Below are positions 1 to 10,559 of a stretch of 64,000 nucleotides of DNA, in pieces. The stretch comes from Adiantum capillus-veneris (lineage: Eukaryota > Streptophyta > Polypodiopsida > Polypodiales > Pteridaceae): assembly GCA_014529385.2 (NCBI GenBank), contig CM043957.1, positions 69,286,503 through 69,350,502 on the forward strand, read 5' to 3'. The position numbers and the translations under genes were made by a program. The notes under the pieces are model-generated. The model was given only the letters and a program-made list of their open reading frames with translations, did not search any database and had not been told where the DNA came from. Position 1 is the first letter of the stretch; each line of letters opens with the position of its first letter.

Positions 1-826
1 GTGACTTAGCATTTCAAAATGCAAGCACAAAGGCTCCCGCAACCGTTGCTAAGGGCCACTTCTCAACTACGCTTCAAAATGCGAAGTGAAGACGCCGCCG
101 ATTGACGCCTTGCCTACAGCATTTTAAAATGCAAGAGAAAACGCTATGAAGCCAATGCACAAAGCCACTTTGCCGTTGCCTCCTTCTTCAACACGTGCCG
201 TTTCTCTTCCCTCGCTCTAAAACCATGTAAAAGTCGACGATGTGGAAACATAGAGCAATGGAGATAATGTACGAGAGAGAAGGTTTCTAAACCAACCAAC
301 TTAGCAATGAAATAAATAATATATAATGGGGGCATGGGATGCTTATGAACTACCCAAATGAATTTGCCCTACCAAGAATCTTAGTCAAATAAGTGAAAAA
401 AAAAACCTAAAAGACAAATAATTAACTAGGATCACATTGGGCATTCACTTGAGATGCATAAACTTTAACATCTTCTTGGGGGAGGATGTCGGCTTTGGAT
501 TTGCTTTCACCTTCGTAGCCATCTCGAATCTAGGGTTGACCACTTCTTTTAGTCTTTTGTCGTTGACGGAGTACCTATATTCTTGGTGTTAAGAGGATCT
601 TGGGTAAAGTCAAGAAGTCGATCCATAAAGACTTGCACTTCCAAGTGACGCTTGTAATCTGCAATTGCGGGCTTAAGTAGGGTCCGCTAGGAGAACACCC
701 CCACCTGTAGGTTCCTTTGTCACATGCACATGGCTCTGAATGCCACGTGGACATGCTTCATCAACTTCCAAAGCGAATTTTCCCCCCCTTCTTAGATATG
801 AGTGTCTAGAATGCTAGGAGGATTAG
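1..826. other. Intergenic/repeat-derived DNA, no gene recognised
   Basis: No coding region is supported here. The first 135 bases hold three copies of a palindrome-like motif of the form GCATTTYAAAATGC, near 9, 71 and 119, spaced about 50-60 bp apart. The third copy is a perfect 14-bp palindrome. The rest is AT-rich with short broken frames, and a C-rich run lies near 780-790. It may belong to the degraded gypsy element whose LTR begins at 827, or to C53 intron 7. I see nothing decisive. Confidence 0.4.
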
Positions 827-1796
827 TGTCGACAATTTTGTGAGCTTGTTTGCAGGACCTGCATGTCCGGACAAGTCCATTAGATTAGGTTTTTCAGTTT
901 TGGAACCCTCTTGCAAACATGGTTTGTACACTCGTTTTGACAGATGTTATTGGACATCTGGCATGACGAGCATATAGTTTTAGGTTAGAGGAATCCGAGG
1001 AGCCATTCCCCGTGTCCATCGGATTCCCGGGTGGGGGATGTGCGACAGTTTCACCCAGAAACTAACCCCCTGGCCAAACTTATTAATAAATCATTTTTGT
1101 GATCTATTTGTTGGGTATGGTGGACGGTTTGCCCTATCTAGCCCTTAGCATATTTATAAGCCCCATTCCTCACCTATAAAGGGAGCATTGGAGCAAGTTG
1201 CAGGTAGTGCTACAAGGCCAGCAGATGTTTTGCAAAACCACCCCTAGCATTTTGCAAAACTTATCCCCTAGCGGTTTCAGCCAGACCAGCCATCGTTTTT
1301 GGTTTTCAGCCCTAGTGCCTACAGATACCAGCCAGATCTGCCATCATTTTTGGTTTTCAGCCCTAGCGCTGCAGTTCCCAGCAAATCAGCCAGCATTTTC
1401 AGATTTCAGCCCATCTCCCTTGCTAGAAAGAGGCTCGGATCTGGCTTCGCATGTTTCCGTTGCAGTCCGGTACTTCGGCAGCCCATCGAGCCTCCCCTCA
1501 GTCATTCCCTCGCCCGCATCGAGTGCTCCATTGCTGTCCATCATCGGCATTGTTGAGGTCTGCGTTTTCAGCCCTTCGTTCCTCTCACATCGAGAGCGCA
1601 ATTCAGCCCCACATCTACCCCTTGGTGGCCATCCGCAATCCCACATCGAGAAGGATCCAAAGGTCCTCTCTTTAAGGAAAAGTAAAAGGAACCATCATTC
1701 AAGATAAAAGGAATCACTAATGCAAGCACAAAAAGAAACGATTTGTGGGAGTGTAAAACCTAGATCATCACCATTTCAATTCTGTTGCACTTGACA
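827..1796 (+). repeat. Old LTR of a degraded Ty3/gypsy element, with adjacent PBS
   Basis: The segment starts TGTCGACAAT and ends TTGACA. It is followed directly by TGGTATCAAAGC at 1798, which resembles the initiator-Met tRNA primer-binding site of plant LTR elements. The length (about 970 bp) and the TG...CA ends fit an LTR. A gag-like reading frame begins about 280 bp downstream. No matching second LTR was found in the window, so the element is truncated or rearranged. The boundaries rest on end motifs and the PBS, not on a repeat comparison. Confidence 0.45.
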
Positions 1797-2075
1797 TTGG
1801 TATCAAAGCTTTGAAGATTTTGCACTAATCCAGTAATCCCCAAAAAAGCTCTTTTTCTCTCTCGTGTTTTTGGTTGTGTTGACAGCCCTTCGATGCATAC
1901 TCCTTCTCTTCGAACGGCAGGCCTACCATTGCGTGTAGGACCGTGTGCCTTGAGCGTCAGAAAATAGCAACCGATTGTATATTAGTGTCGCATGCGGGGT
2001 GCACCGACGAGGGGGTAGATAGTCTCCTGATGATTAGATTGCAACCTTCCTTGAACCAAGAGCAGAAATCCTTGC

Positions 2076-2494
2076 ATGGTCAAGACTCGTAGCCGTATGG
2101 AAACCTCCACCAATCAAGAAGGGAAGCAAGTCCCACCTACGGACCCTCTCATAGCCCTCCTCCTACCCCTCCCTCTTTGCCACAAATCCCATGGAAACTA
2201 TGATGTGGATGATGATGGAGATGATGATGCGGCAAGACAAAGCTCGACGACAAGAGCATATGGAAGCAAAGGAGGCACATCAATTAGAGCGTGCGGAAGC
2301 GGTGGTGCAGCTAAAGTTGGTCGTCTCGCTACAAAGAGTGCAAAGCAGGGTTGTGTGGGCTCTCAAGGGCATGCCAAAGTGATTAAGCAGCTGTGGAGAT
2401 CAAGAGAAGGCAAGGAGCAATGGGTATGTATGCTCGATGTGGTTTTCAGAGCCAAAATGCTCTGCTATAGTGCCTATCAGGAGTGCATGGTCAA
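2076..2494 (+). pseudogene. N-terminal gag remnant of an old LTR retrotransposon
   Basis: An ATG frame starting MVKTRSRMET lies 280 bp after a primer-binding site, where gag is expected. A second overlapping frame (2191-2382) is rich in M, E, R and Q and looks like the frameshifted continuation of a coiled gag N-terminus. No zinc knuckle or protease is visible. The frame ends at 2494, where the younger gypsy element inserted with TSD GTCAA. Sequence resuming at 10195 should be its former continuation, but I recognise no domain there. Confidence 0.35.
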
Positions 2495-3637
2495 TGTCAC
2501 GAGGACGTGGCAGTTATTAACCATGTCACAGAGATGTGGCAACTGCTAACCTTGGTTGTTGGTTTCTTTCCAATGGGGTTTATTTTATTTGTTTAAGACC
2601 CTCTTTTTGAAGTAGCAAACGGTCGGACATTGTATGGCCAATGTGAACGGTAGATTCACCCGCAGACGGGAAGTGGTCGGCACTGGAATTCGTATGGTAA
2701 GAGGATGTCTAGGCTCAGAGCAAGATCATATAGGTCCCCCCGTCGTACTTAGCAAGTTGGTGGATACTAGGAAGTGAACTCAATTAAGGCGTAAAGTCAA
2801 GGTGGGACTACCAACCAAAAGTATCCGACAGTTGGGTCACATTGCATTTTTGGATGCGGTCCCAATGAGGATAGATGGTCAGAAGACCAGTGGGAGCCCA
2901 ACGGAAGCATCTCCTAAAATTTAGGGAACTGCTATTTTGGGCCACGAAATGTGTTCGCGTCATTACCTTCGGTATGACTAGGGGAACACTTTACAACTCT
3001 GCCGCGAAGTCAACTAACGCACCAGTTGAGATATTTTTAGCAGGGAAAGCCCAAACTCGGAAACTGGGCGACGTGTCAGCTTGTGAGCGATTCTGCCACT
3101 CTGGGAGGCAAAAACGAGCTGCATATCATCAAAGGGGGCGCCATTTTCAGCCACAGGCGGATTGCAACAGGTACAGAAGCTATGGAATGCTTACCTTGCC
3201 CTCTATGCACAGTATGGTGACGGGAGTGATGCCCCGCACGCTACATACTGCTCTCTTTCTCCCCTACGTGCAGTTATGTGATGCCCCACAAGAGGGCTAC
3301 TCATTTGACTGATGTACAGTTTCGCGCAAGTTTTGGGGCTGTTATGCTGCCGAAATTTGGCCAAATCAAATGGTATCTAGGTGGATACACGTGAAGGATT
3401 CCCAGGACCTTACCTTGTAATTTACCCTCCTAAAGAATAAAGAAATACCGAAAGGGGCGCCAATTTTGGGGCCTACAGGTTGTCGGCGTCTGCTCGGAGC
3501 ATTCTAGCTTCCGAGCCGTGTGTGTGATGAAGTGTTAATTCTCGTTATAGGTCTCCTTTGCAAAGTGCTCTGTGTGTGTGTTTAAGTAAAGATTTTCGGG
3601 TGAAAGCCAACGCCTACCGCCCTACGGGCCGGTTTCA
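2495..3637 (+). repeat. 5' LTR of the gypsy element (internally deleted)
   Basis: This 1,143-bp LTR matches the 3' LTR at 8711-10189 almost base for base. It lacks about 336 bp that the 3' LTR has between roughly 9535 and 9875. The solo LTR at 31620-33091 (1,472 bp) has the long form, so the short form is the derived one. The 3' part carries AATAAA followed by the conserved GAAATACCGAAAGGGGCGCC module near 3438-3462. Confidence 0.93.
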
Positions 3638-3757
3638 TGGTTCCGTTGCCGGGACATCAATCACTTTTTCCTCAAAGAGTGAGCCTGGATTGTTCAGGGT
3701 AAAGACACACAGTGCAAGAACACGGGGATTACACTATGGCCGACAAGGAAGGGAATT

Positions 3758-6700
3758 ATGGAAGAGGGTTCCTCTCCAAAGGACAGGCAGGAGATTCCTA
3801 TGGTTTTTGAGATTGGCGAGAGCTCACGGCCACGTCAGTCTGTACCTCCTGTCAACGTGAATGTCCCTCTAGTAGTACAGGGCTTTATGACAGGGCAACT
3901 TGAGGATGATGCGTTTAAGACTCAGTTAGTTGCCGCGGTGAATGTCTTTTCGCAACTGGTGCAGAATCCGAGGTTTATGGAATTCTTACAAGCGCCACCA
4001 GTGCAACAGCAAAATAGACAACCTACGCCGCGTACGGAGCTTGTTGAAGCTCAAGCCCAGGTACTTCATGAGGCGCAGGAGGAAAGGGAACACTCGCATG
4101 TTGCCGAGTCGGGGGCTCCAAAGCAGGTTCCTCCCGTGCTTGAACAGGTGGCTAGAACGCCTATTCCACAGGTTATGCCAGTTCAGCCCGCCACCTTTCA
4201 GAGCCAGCATGCTGTCTTGAATGGACAGGGAGCTGGATACCAGGCTATGCACTCAGTTTTTCCACCACCCACGGTACATCCTGGGTATTTCGGGGGTGGA
4301 TCAGTGTTCCAAAGTATGGCTGGTTATGCGTCTGGAAGTCAGCCGTACATGCCAGGAACAGTGTTTGGGGGTATGCAAGGCATCATGCCAAACCCCATGT
4401 ATGGTACTATCGGCATGCAGCAAGGTTTCCACGGCAACCAGGGCCAGTTTGGGGTGCCACAGGGTCATTTTGGCATGGCTGGTTTTTCTGGACAGCAGCC
4501 AGATATCGCACCTCTGACGCAAAATGTGAATGGCCAACACGTGCCGATCATGCCTAGTACAGTGCCCATGTTGCAGACCATTCCGTATGACAATTTGGGG
4601 GCACTAGAGAAGCCGAAGGCTTACAAAGAAGGTGGTGCAGTGGTAAAGTTCAGTATCTTCAGTGGTTTCGAGGATAAGACAAAGGCACTCACTTTCCTCC
4701 AGCAGTTTGATACAACTTATGCGGGAGGGAATTTTACAGAGGCCTCGAAGGTCAGGAAAGCTGCCACTTTCTTAAAGGACAATGCGCTTACCTGGTGGAC
4801 GACATTGTTAATGCAAGGACAGGCACCCGCCACTTGGGTTTACTTCAAGCAAATGTTTGCATCTGCTTGGCTATCAAATGAATTTGAAGCCGATGTCTTG
4901 ACAGATTGGCACCAGCTTACGGTAGCTTCGTGCAAGAGCTTGCTGGAGTACAATAGGAGGTTTTGTAAAGCATTACTCTCAGTGACCTCCTACAGATTTG
5001 TGCCACTGACAGAGCAGATAGAGAAGTATTGTTGTGGGTTGCCTAAAGGGCTTCGCGATTACTGTACAAAGAATAGAGTGGCTACCCTTACTCAGCTTAT
5101 GGAAGTTGCGAACACTAGTCTTGCCCTGTTGAAAGGAGAGGACAGTGGATTTCCGAGCAGTGATAAAGGAGGGCAGCAGAAGAAAAATTCAGCGAAGAAG
5201 CCCTTTGTGAAGACGGCTCCTGATGCGTCACAGGGGTCAGAAAACGCCACCAAGGACAAGGATTCAGCTGGGACTTCTGGAGCGCAGGCAAAGAAACAGA
5301 AAAGGAAGCCTTTTGTGCGCAAGTCGCTCGAGGAAAAGAAGGTCCTAATGGCTGAGAACAAATGCTTTATATGCGAGCAGCCTGGTCACTTTTCTATCAA
5401 TTGTCCACAAAGGAAAAGGCCAGCTGACTCAGAGGATAAAGAAGACCAGAAAGGCAAGAAGCCTAAACCCACGGCAGGTTTAGTGCCAGACATGGTGGGT
5501 GACAGACCCAGCACAGATGCCAGTGAGTTATGCAGGGCATGGGGTAAAGTTAGGGATCAGACGGCACTCATCTTCTTTGATCCAGGTGCCAAAGCCAACT
5601 TTATCTCACCAGAGTTAGCTATGAAGCTCGGCATCAAAGCTGAAGAGATGGGGTACACAGCAGAAGCAGGGTTGGCATGTCCTGGCCACTCAGAGTGTGT
5701 TACTCCCATCATTGGAAAACTGCGTCTGCATATTCAGTCGTATGTGGACACTGAAGAGTTTTACATCATGCCGCTCGAAGGTTGTGACGCCTTGTTGGGG
5801 ATCCCGTGGATGTTCCGAGTGCATGGAGTCTTGGATGCCTACAACAAAAAGATCACTGTACAGCATAGGGGCAAAACTCACATCTTGGATGTAAAGCTTA
5901 AAGGAGAGTCAGTCCCTATTGTATCTGCTTCTGCTATCACTTCTGTAATAAAGAATCATCTTTCTGTGTACTTGATTTTTGCACGTGATGTCTCAGATAG
6001 GGATCAGTCAAATTTATCTGTGTTAGATAAAGAAAGGTCAGCATTTTTGCAAAAGTTTAGTGACTGTTTTTCTGATTCATTACCGTCGCAATTACCGCCA
6101 GAGAGACCTGAGGACCATCGGATAGATTTGGTGCCAGGGTGTAGCCCACCAAATAGACCTCCCTACAGGGTTAGTGCGGCGCAGCAGAAAGAGATTATGG
6201 GCCAGGTTGAGGAGTTATTAGAGAAGGGGCTGATTCAGCCTAGTTCTTCACCCTTTTGCTCCCCAGTGCTCCTAGTGCAGAAGAAGGATGGCTCATGGCG
6301 CATGTGTATTGATTACCGTGCGTTGAATAAGAATACCATCAAGAATAGGTTTCCTATTCCTCGCATTGATGATATTCTCGATCGTTTAGAGGGTGCTGCA
6401 ATTTTCAGCAGGATAGACCTGAAGAGTGGGTACCATCAGATTCGTATAAGCCCAGAGGATGTGCACAAGACTGCGTTTAGAACGACATTTGGTCTTTATG
6501 AGTTTCTAGTGATGCCGTTTGGGCTAACAAATGCTCCTGCCACGTTCAACAGAATGATGGACCGGATTTTCCGCTCGCATCAACAGTTTGTTGGAACATT
6601 CTTCGATGACATGATTGTGTATTCGAAGAATGAAGAGGAGCATAGGCGTCACTTGACCATTGTGTTCGAAGAGCTGCGCAGTCACAGGTTACTTGTCAAT

Positions 6701-7153
6701 CCTAAGAAAAGTGAATTCTTCCTTGAAGAGATCCACTTTCTGGGCCACATAGTCTCAAAGGATGGTGTAAGAATGGATCCCGCAAAGGTCGAAGCTATCA
6801 AGACATGGCCAGACTTGAAGACTGTGCACGATGTAAGAAGCTTCTTGGGATTGTGTTCCTACTATAGAAGGTTTATCAGAAATTTTGCAGAGATAGCATC
6901 GCCTCTTCACGCATTGCAAAAGAAAGAGGTCACTTTCAGATGGACCCAAAAAGAGATTTCAGCTTTTAGTCTCTTAAAGGAAAAGTTGACTTCAGATCCA
7001 GTTATTGTTTTGCCAGATCTCAGGAAGTCATTTGTGGTCCAGTGTGACGCGTGTGGCAGTAGCATCGGAGCAGTTACAAGAGGGGCAACATCACGAGCAC
7101 TACCTCCTCAGAGACGGTTTTATGATGATGCATGGCAGACTTTGTGTCACTAG
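3758..7153 (+). CDS. Gypsy Gag-Pol: gag, zinc knuckle, protease, RT, truncated RNase H
   Basis: This 1,131-residue frame opens with a Q/P/G/M-rich gag region. A retrotransposon gag domain follows at about 290-470 (containing a W-rich LTWWTTLL patch). A CCHC knuckle (C-x2-C-x4-H-x4-C) starts near residue 535. The aspartic protease motif near 608 reads DPGA, not the usual DSGA or DTGA. The RT (about 790-970) has the MCIDYRALNK block and an FFDDM catalytic box where most relatives have YIDD. RNase H starts normally (CDACGSSIGAV) and then breaks near 7075: the frame runs into sequence that belongs to the linker before integrase. The last ~25 residues are therefore out-of-frame read-through. Start chosen at 3758, the first ATG leading into gag, 120 bp after the PBS. 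Confidence 0.9.
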   Translation: MEEGSSPKDRQEIPMVFEIGESSRPRQSVPPVNVNVPLVVQGFMTGQLEDDAFKTQLVAAVNVFSQLVQNPRFMEFLQAPPVQQQNRQPTPRTELVEAQAQVLHEAQEEREHSHVAESGAPKQVPPVLEQVARTPIPQVMPVQPATFQSQHAVLNGQGAGYQAMHSVFPPPTVHPGYFGGGSVFQSMAGYASGSQPYMPGTVFGGMQGIMPNPMYGTIGMQQGFHGNQGQFGVPQGHFGMAGFSGQQPDIAPLTQNVNGQHVPIMPSTVPMLQTIPYDNLGALEKPKAYKEGGAVVKFSIFSGFEDKTKALTFLQQFDTTYAGGNFTEASKVRKAATFLKDNALTWWTTLLMQGQAPATWVYFKQMFASAWLSNEFEADVLTDWHQLTVASCKSLLEYNRRFCKALLSVTSYRFVPLTEQIEKYCCGLPKGLRDYCTKNRVATLTQLMEVANTSLALLKGEDSGFPSSDKGGQQKKNSAKKPFVKTAPDASQGSENATKDKDSAGTSGAQAKKQKRKPFVRKSLEEKKVLMAENKCFICEQPGHFSINCPQRKRPADSEDKEDQKGKKPKPTAGLVPDMVGDRPSTDASELCRAWGKVRDQTALIFFDPGAKANFISPELAMKLGIKAEEMGYTAEAGLACPGHSECVTPIIGKLRLHIQSYVDTEEFYIMPLEGCDALLGIPWMFRVHGVLDAYNKKITVQHRGKTHILDVKLKGESVPIVSASAITSVIKNHLSVYLIFARDVSDRDQSNLSVLDKERSAFLQKFSDCFSDSLPSQLPPERPEDHRIDLVPGCSPPNRPPYRVSAAQQKEIMGQVEELLEKGLIQPSSSPFCSPVLLVQKKDGSWRMCIDYRALNKNTIKNRFPIPRIDDILDRLEGAAIFSRIDLKSGYHQIRISPEDVHKTAFRTTFGLYEFLVMPFGLTNAPATFNRMMDRIFRSHQQFVGTFFDDMIVYSKNEEEHRRHLTIVFEELRSHRLLVNPKKSEFFLEEIHFLGHIVSKDGVRMDPAKVEAIKTWPDLKTVHDVRSFLGLCSYYRRFIRNFAEIASPLHALQKKEVTFRWTQKEISAFSLLKEKLTSDPVIVLPDLRKSFVVQCDACGSSIGAVTRGATSRALPPQRRFYDDAWQTLCH

Positions 7154-8540
7154 GCCACTGCGACATAAGGTCATGGAAGAGAGTCATGTCCCACCGTATG
7201 CAGGGCATCGTGGCATTGATGCAACAGTTAAAGCGGTAGAGACGTTCTTCTATTGGCCTACCTTGAGGAGAGATGTGGATGCCTTTGTGCGAGCATGCAT
7301 AGTTTGCCAAAAGGTCAAGTTTGACAGGCAAAAGGCACCAGGGTTGTTACAACCACTGCCGATTCCGGATAAGCCATGGGAAAGCATTACTATGGACTTT
7401 ATCTTTGATCTTCCAAGGACGCCAACAGGGAATGATGGTATATGGACCATTATCTGCAGGTTCAGCAAGCAGGCCCATTTTATCCCTGTCAGGAAGAAGA
7501 TAAAATCTGATCAGATGGCACGCTTGTTCATGTACAATGTGTTTAAGTACCATGGTATGCCACAATCGATTATCAGTGATCGTGATCCTCGCATGACCAG
7601 TTTGTTCTGGAGAGGATTGTTTGAGAACATGGGTACTACGCTCAAGTTCTCGTCTTCGTTTCATCCGCAAACTGATGGACAGTCAGAAGAGGCCAATTCT
7701 ACTGTCTTAGATCTGCTGAAATGCTATGTGTCAGATAATAAGGGCAAGTGGGAACAGTATTTGCCTATGCTTGAGTATGCGTACAATAATACGGTGCATT
7801 CGTCTACTGGCAAAGCACCTTTTGAGATTGTTGAAGGCGGCAAAAAGGTTCCTCCCATTTTGCATACAAAAGACAAGATCTTTGAGGCAGATCGATATGT
7901 TGAGAACATGGATGAGATGTATAAGAAGATTAAAGTTGCCTTGGAGAAGACTCAGGCAAAACAGAAAAAGGCTGCTGATCGTCACCGTCGTGAATTGCTA
8001 CTATCACCTGGTGATTGGGTTCTGCTAAGGTTCGAAAAGGCAAGGTTAAAGAAGATGAAGGGCAAGAAACGGCTGTTTCCTAAGCTCAGCATGCGTTACT
8101 ATGGGCCTTTTCAAGTACTTGACAAGATCAGCGATGTGGCTTATAGGCTGAAACTGCCTGATGCGTGGAAGATTCATAATGCGTTTCACGTGAGTCTTCT
8201 AAGACCCTTCGTGGGTGATGTGCCAGAAGATATGCCAGTTGAGGATCAGCCAGAAGTTGAGGAACTTGATGAGATCCTGGTACCTGAGCAAGTTTTGGCA
8301 CATAAGGACAGAAAAGTTAAAGGACAAGTTGCAAGACGTTATTTGGTGAAGTTCAAGAACTATCCGCCTATGGATGCAAAGTGGATGGAAGAGCATGAAT
8401 TGTCAGAGTCACCAAATGTATTGCAGCTTTACCTTGAAGCCTTTGGGTTACAACCTACTTATGCCCCAACCCAACGTGTGCAAAGGAGGGGTAATGATAG
8501 AGCTAGTACATCAAATGTACATATGAATTCAGTGCCATAG
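7075..8540 (+). CDS. Gypsy integrase with GPY/F region and chromodomain (frame-shifted from Gag-Pol)
   Basis: This reading frame, open from 7005, becomes meaningful at about 7075, just after the RNase H break. It carries the integrase HHCC zinc finger (H-x-H about 7185-7215, C-x2-C about 7295-7310). The catalytic core follows, with D in MDFIFDLP (about 7391), D in ISDRDPR (about 7576) and E in the QSEEAN block (about 7685). A GPY/F-type region (YYGPFQVL, about 8100) comes next. It ends with a chromodomain-like segment at about 8270-8440 with the aromatic residues expected of a chromovirus, which in the family directs integration toward marked chromatin. No start codon of its own is expected, since in an intact relative it is fused to RT. 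Confidence 0.9.
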
Positions 8541-8710
8541 ATGGAAATGGAAAAAGTATGAAGGCCTCATTAAGTCATTTGTATCTATGTATGTTACGAC
8601 CTTTCTTGCGGATACATGCGATGATAAAAGAGTGTTAATAGCACAAGATCATCAGTGGCGTGTATTTATGGTATGCAATCGAGGACGTTTGCGATTTCAA
8701 GAGGGGGGTA

Positions 8711-10189
8711 TGTCACGAGGACGTGGCAGTTATTAACCATGTCACAGAGATGTGGCAACTGCTAACCTTGGTTGTTGGTTTCTTTCCAATGGGGTTTATT
8801 TTATTTGTTTAAGACCCTCTTTTTGAAGTAGCAAACGGTCGGACATTGTATGGCCAATGTGAACGGTAGATTCACCCGCAGACGGGAAGTGGTCGGCACT
8901 GGAATTCGTATGGTAAGAGGATGTCTAGGCTCAGAGCAAGATCATATAGGTCCCCCCGTCGTACTTAGCAAGTTGGTGGATACTAGGAAGTGAACTCAAT
9001 TAAGGCGTAAAGTCAAGGTGGGACTACCAACCAAAAGTATCCGACAGTTGGGTCACATTGCATTTTTGGATGCGGTCCCAATGAGGATAGATGGTCAGAA
9101 GACCAGTGGGAGCCCAACGGAAGCATCTCCTAAAATTTAGGGAACTGCTATTTTGGGCCACGAAATGTGTTCGCGTCATTACCTTCGGTATGACTAGGGG
9201 AACACTTTACAACTCTGCCGCGAAGTCAACTGACGCACCAGTTGAGATATTTTTAGCAGGGAAAGCCCAAACTCGGAAACTGGGCGACATGTCAGCTTGT
9301 GAGCGATTCTGCCACTCTGGGAGGCAAAAACGAGCTGCATATCATCAAAGGGGGCGCCATTTTCAGCCACAGGCGGATTGCAACAGGTACAGAAGCTATG
9401 GAATGCTTACCTTGCCCTCTATGCACAGTATGGTGACGGGAGTGATGCCCCGCACGCTACATACTGCTCTCTTTCTCCCCTACGTGCAGTTATGTGATGC
9501 CCCACAAGAGGGCTACTCATTTGATTGATGTACAGTTGTGTGGGTTCATGCTTTTGTGTTGAGGCAAGAGCCTCCTTGTGCAGGAACAGGGGTAGCTAAC
9601 TGCTGCTCCAAAGCAGGCACTGGTGAGGGTCATAACCTCACCGTACAGGTGCAAAATCAGCGCTGTGTATGCGCTGTAATTTGACTGTTTTTCAGCCATA
9701 CGGACGCCATGATCATTGGGAATCGTGCCCCACTGGCAAAGGACAGTTAGGGGACTGTTTGGGGCTGAAAACAGGGCAAAAACCAGTAAGTACAGCGTGC
9801 TGAATCTACTGTTTTTGGACAGGAATCAGAGGGTATACGACAGTGCAAGCGAGTTCCAGCAGGGGAATTGGTTTCGCGCAAGTTTTGGGGCTGTTATGCT
9901 GCCGAAATTTGGCCAAATCAAATGGTATCTAGGTGGATACACGTGAAGGATTCCCAGGACCTTACCTTGTAATTTACCCTCCTAAAGAATAAAGAAATAC
10001 CGAAAGGGGCGCCAATTTTGGGGCCTACAGGTTGTCGGCGTCTGCTCGGAGCATTCTAGCTTCCGACCCGTGTGTGTGATGAAGTGTTAATTCTCGTTAC
10101 AGGTCTCCTTTGCAAAGTGCTCTGTGTGTGTGTTTAAGTAAAGATTTTCGGGTGAAAGCCAACGCCTACCGCCCTACGGGCCGGTTTCA
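8711..10189 (+). repeat. 3' LTR of the gypsy element (long form)
   Basis: The LTR is 1,479 bp, preceded by a GA-rich polypurine tract and followed by TSD GTCAA. It keeps the 336-bp block missing from the 5' LTR. The 3' section has an AATAAA-like signal and the GAAATACCGAAAGGGGCGCC module near 9990-10015. The ORF of 145 codons within it (9091-9528) also occurs in the 5' LTR with few changes, but it is LTR sequence and no protein family was recognised. Confidence 0.93.
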
Positions 10190-10194
10190 GTCAA

Positions 10195-10559
10195 AGTGTG
10201 AAAAGTGCAGAAATGGGAGTGCCAAAGGTGGCCCTCAGTATGGTCTACAGGCTAGTCTAGACGGTTTCTCAAACGGAGCTACGAAGTGGAAATTAGGGAA
10301 ACTTGAAGGTCAAAGTGGTCACAAGGTTCTATCTAAAATCTGTTCTGGAACGAGTATCTCTTCGTCTCGTTGTATTTCCATTCTGTCAGTTATCCTGATT
10401 CTTGTGCCTTGTTGGGGCACCGTGCAGTGATATGTCCTTGTTCTCCACATTCAAAACACTTTCCTGCTTTGAAATATTCGGTCGAGATCGTGTGTCGGTA
10501 TGTCGCCTGTTTCTATTGGTCGAAGGTTCATCTGGTGGGTAAGTCAAGTTACCCGAATG
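10195..10559. other. Flank of the gypsy insertion, no recognisable gene
   Basis: This is the sequence that should have been continuous with 2494 before the gypsy element inserted. I find no domain in any frame. It ends where a minus-strand gag remnant begins. Confidence 0.4.

Larger units (their letters stand above)
2495..10189 (+). mobile_element. Ty3/gypsy chromovirus-type LTR retrotransposon, complete ends, defective pol
   Basis: The element has two LTRs (2495-3637 and 8711-10189), both starting TGTCACGAGG and ending GGTTTCA. A PBS (TGGTTCCGTTGCCGGGAC) follows at 3638, resembling the Asp-tRNA-type PBS of plant gypsy elements. A purine tract (GAGGGGGGTA) ends at 8710. The flanks are identical 5-bp target duplications, GTCAA at 2490-2494 and 10190-10194. 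Coding order is gag, protease, RT, broken RNase H, integrase, chromodomain, which is the Ty3/gypsy order. The RNase H deletion and frame change make it non-autonomous. The two LTRs look nearly identical apart from a 336-bp length difference, so insertion was recent. Confidence 0.95.

Noticed and set aside
1198-1707. 169-codon ORF in the old LTR
   Set aside because: It lies within LTR-like DNA with tandem GGTTTTCAGCCCTAG-type repeats; no protein family fits.
2875-3312. 145-codon ORF inside the gypsy LTR (also 9091-9528)
   Set aside because: It is duplicated only because it lies in both LTRs. No domain is recognised, and the solo LTR does not clearly preserve it.
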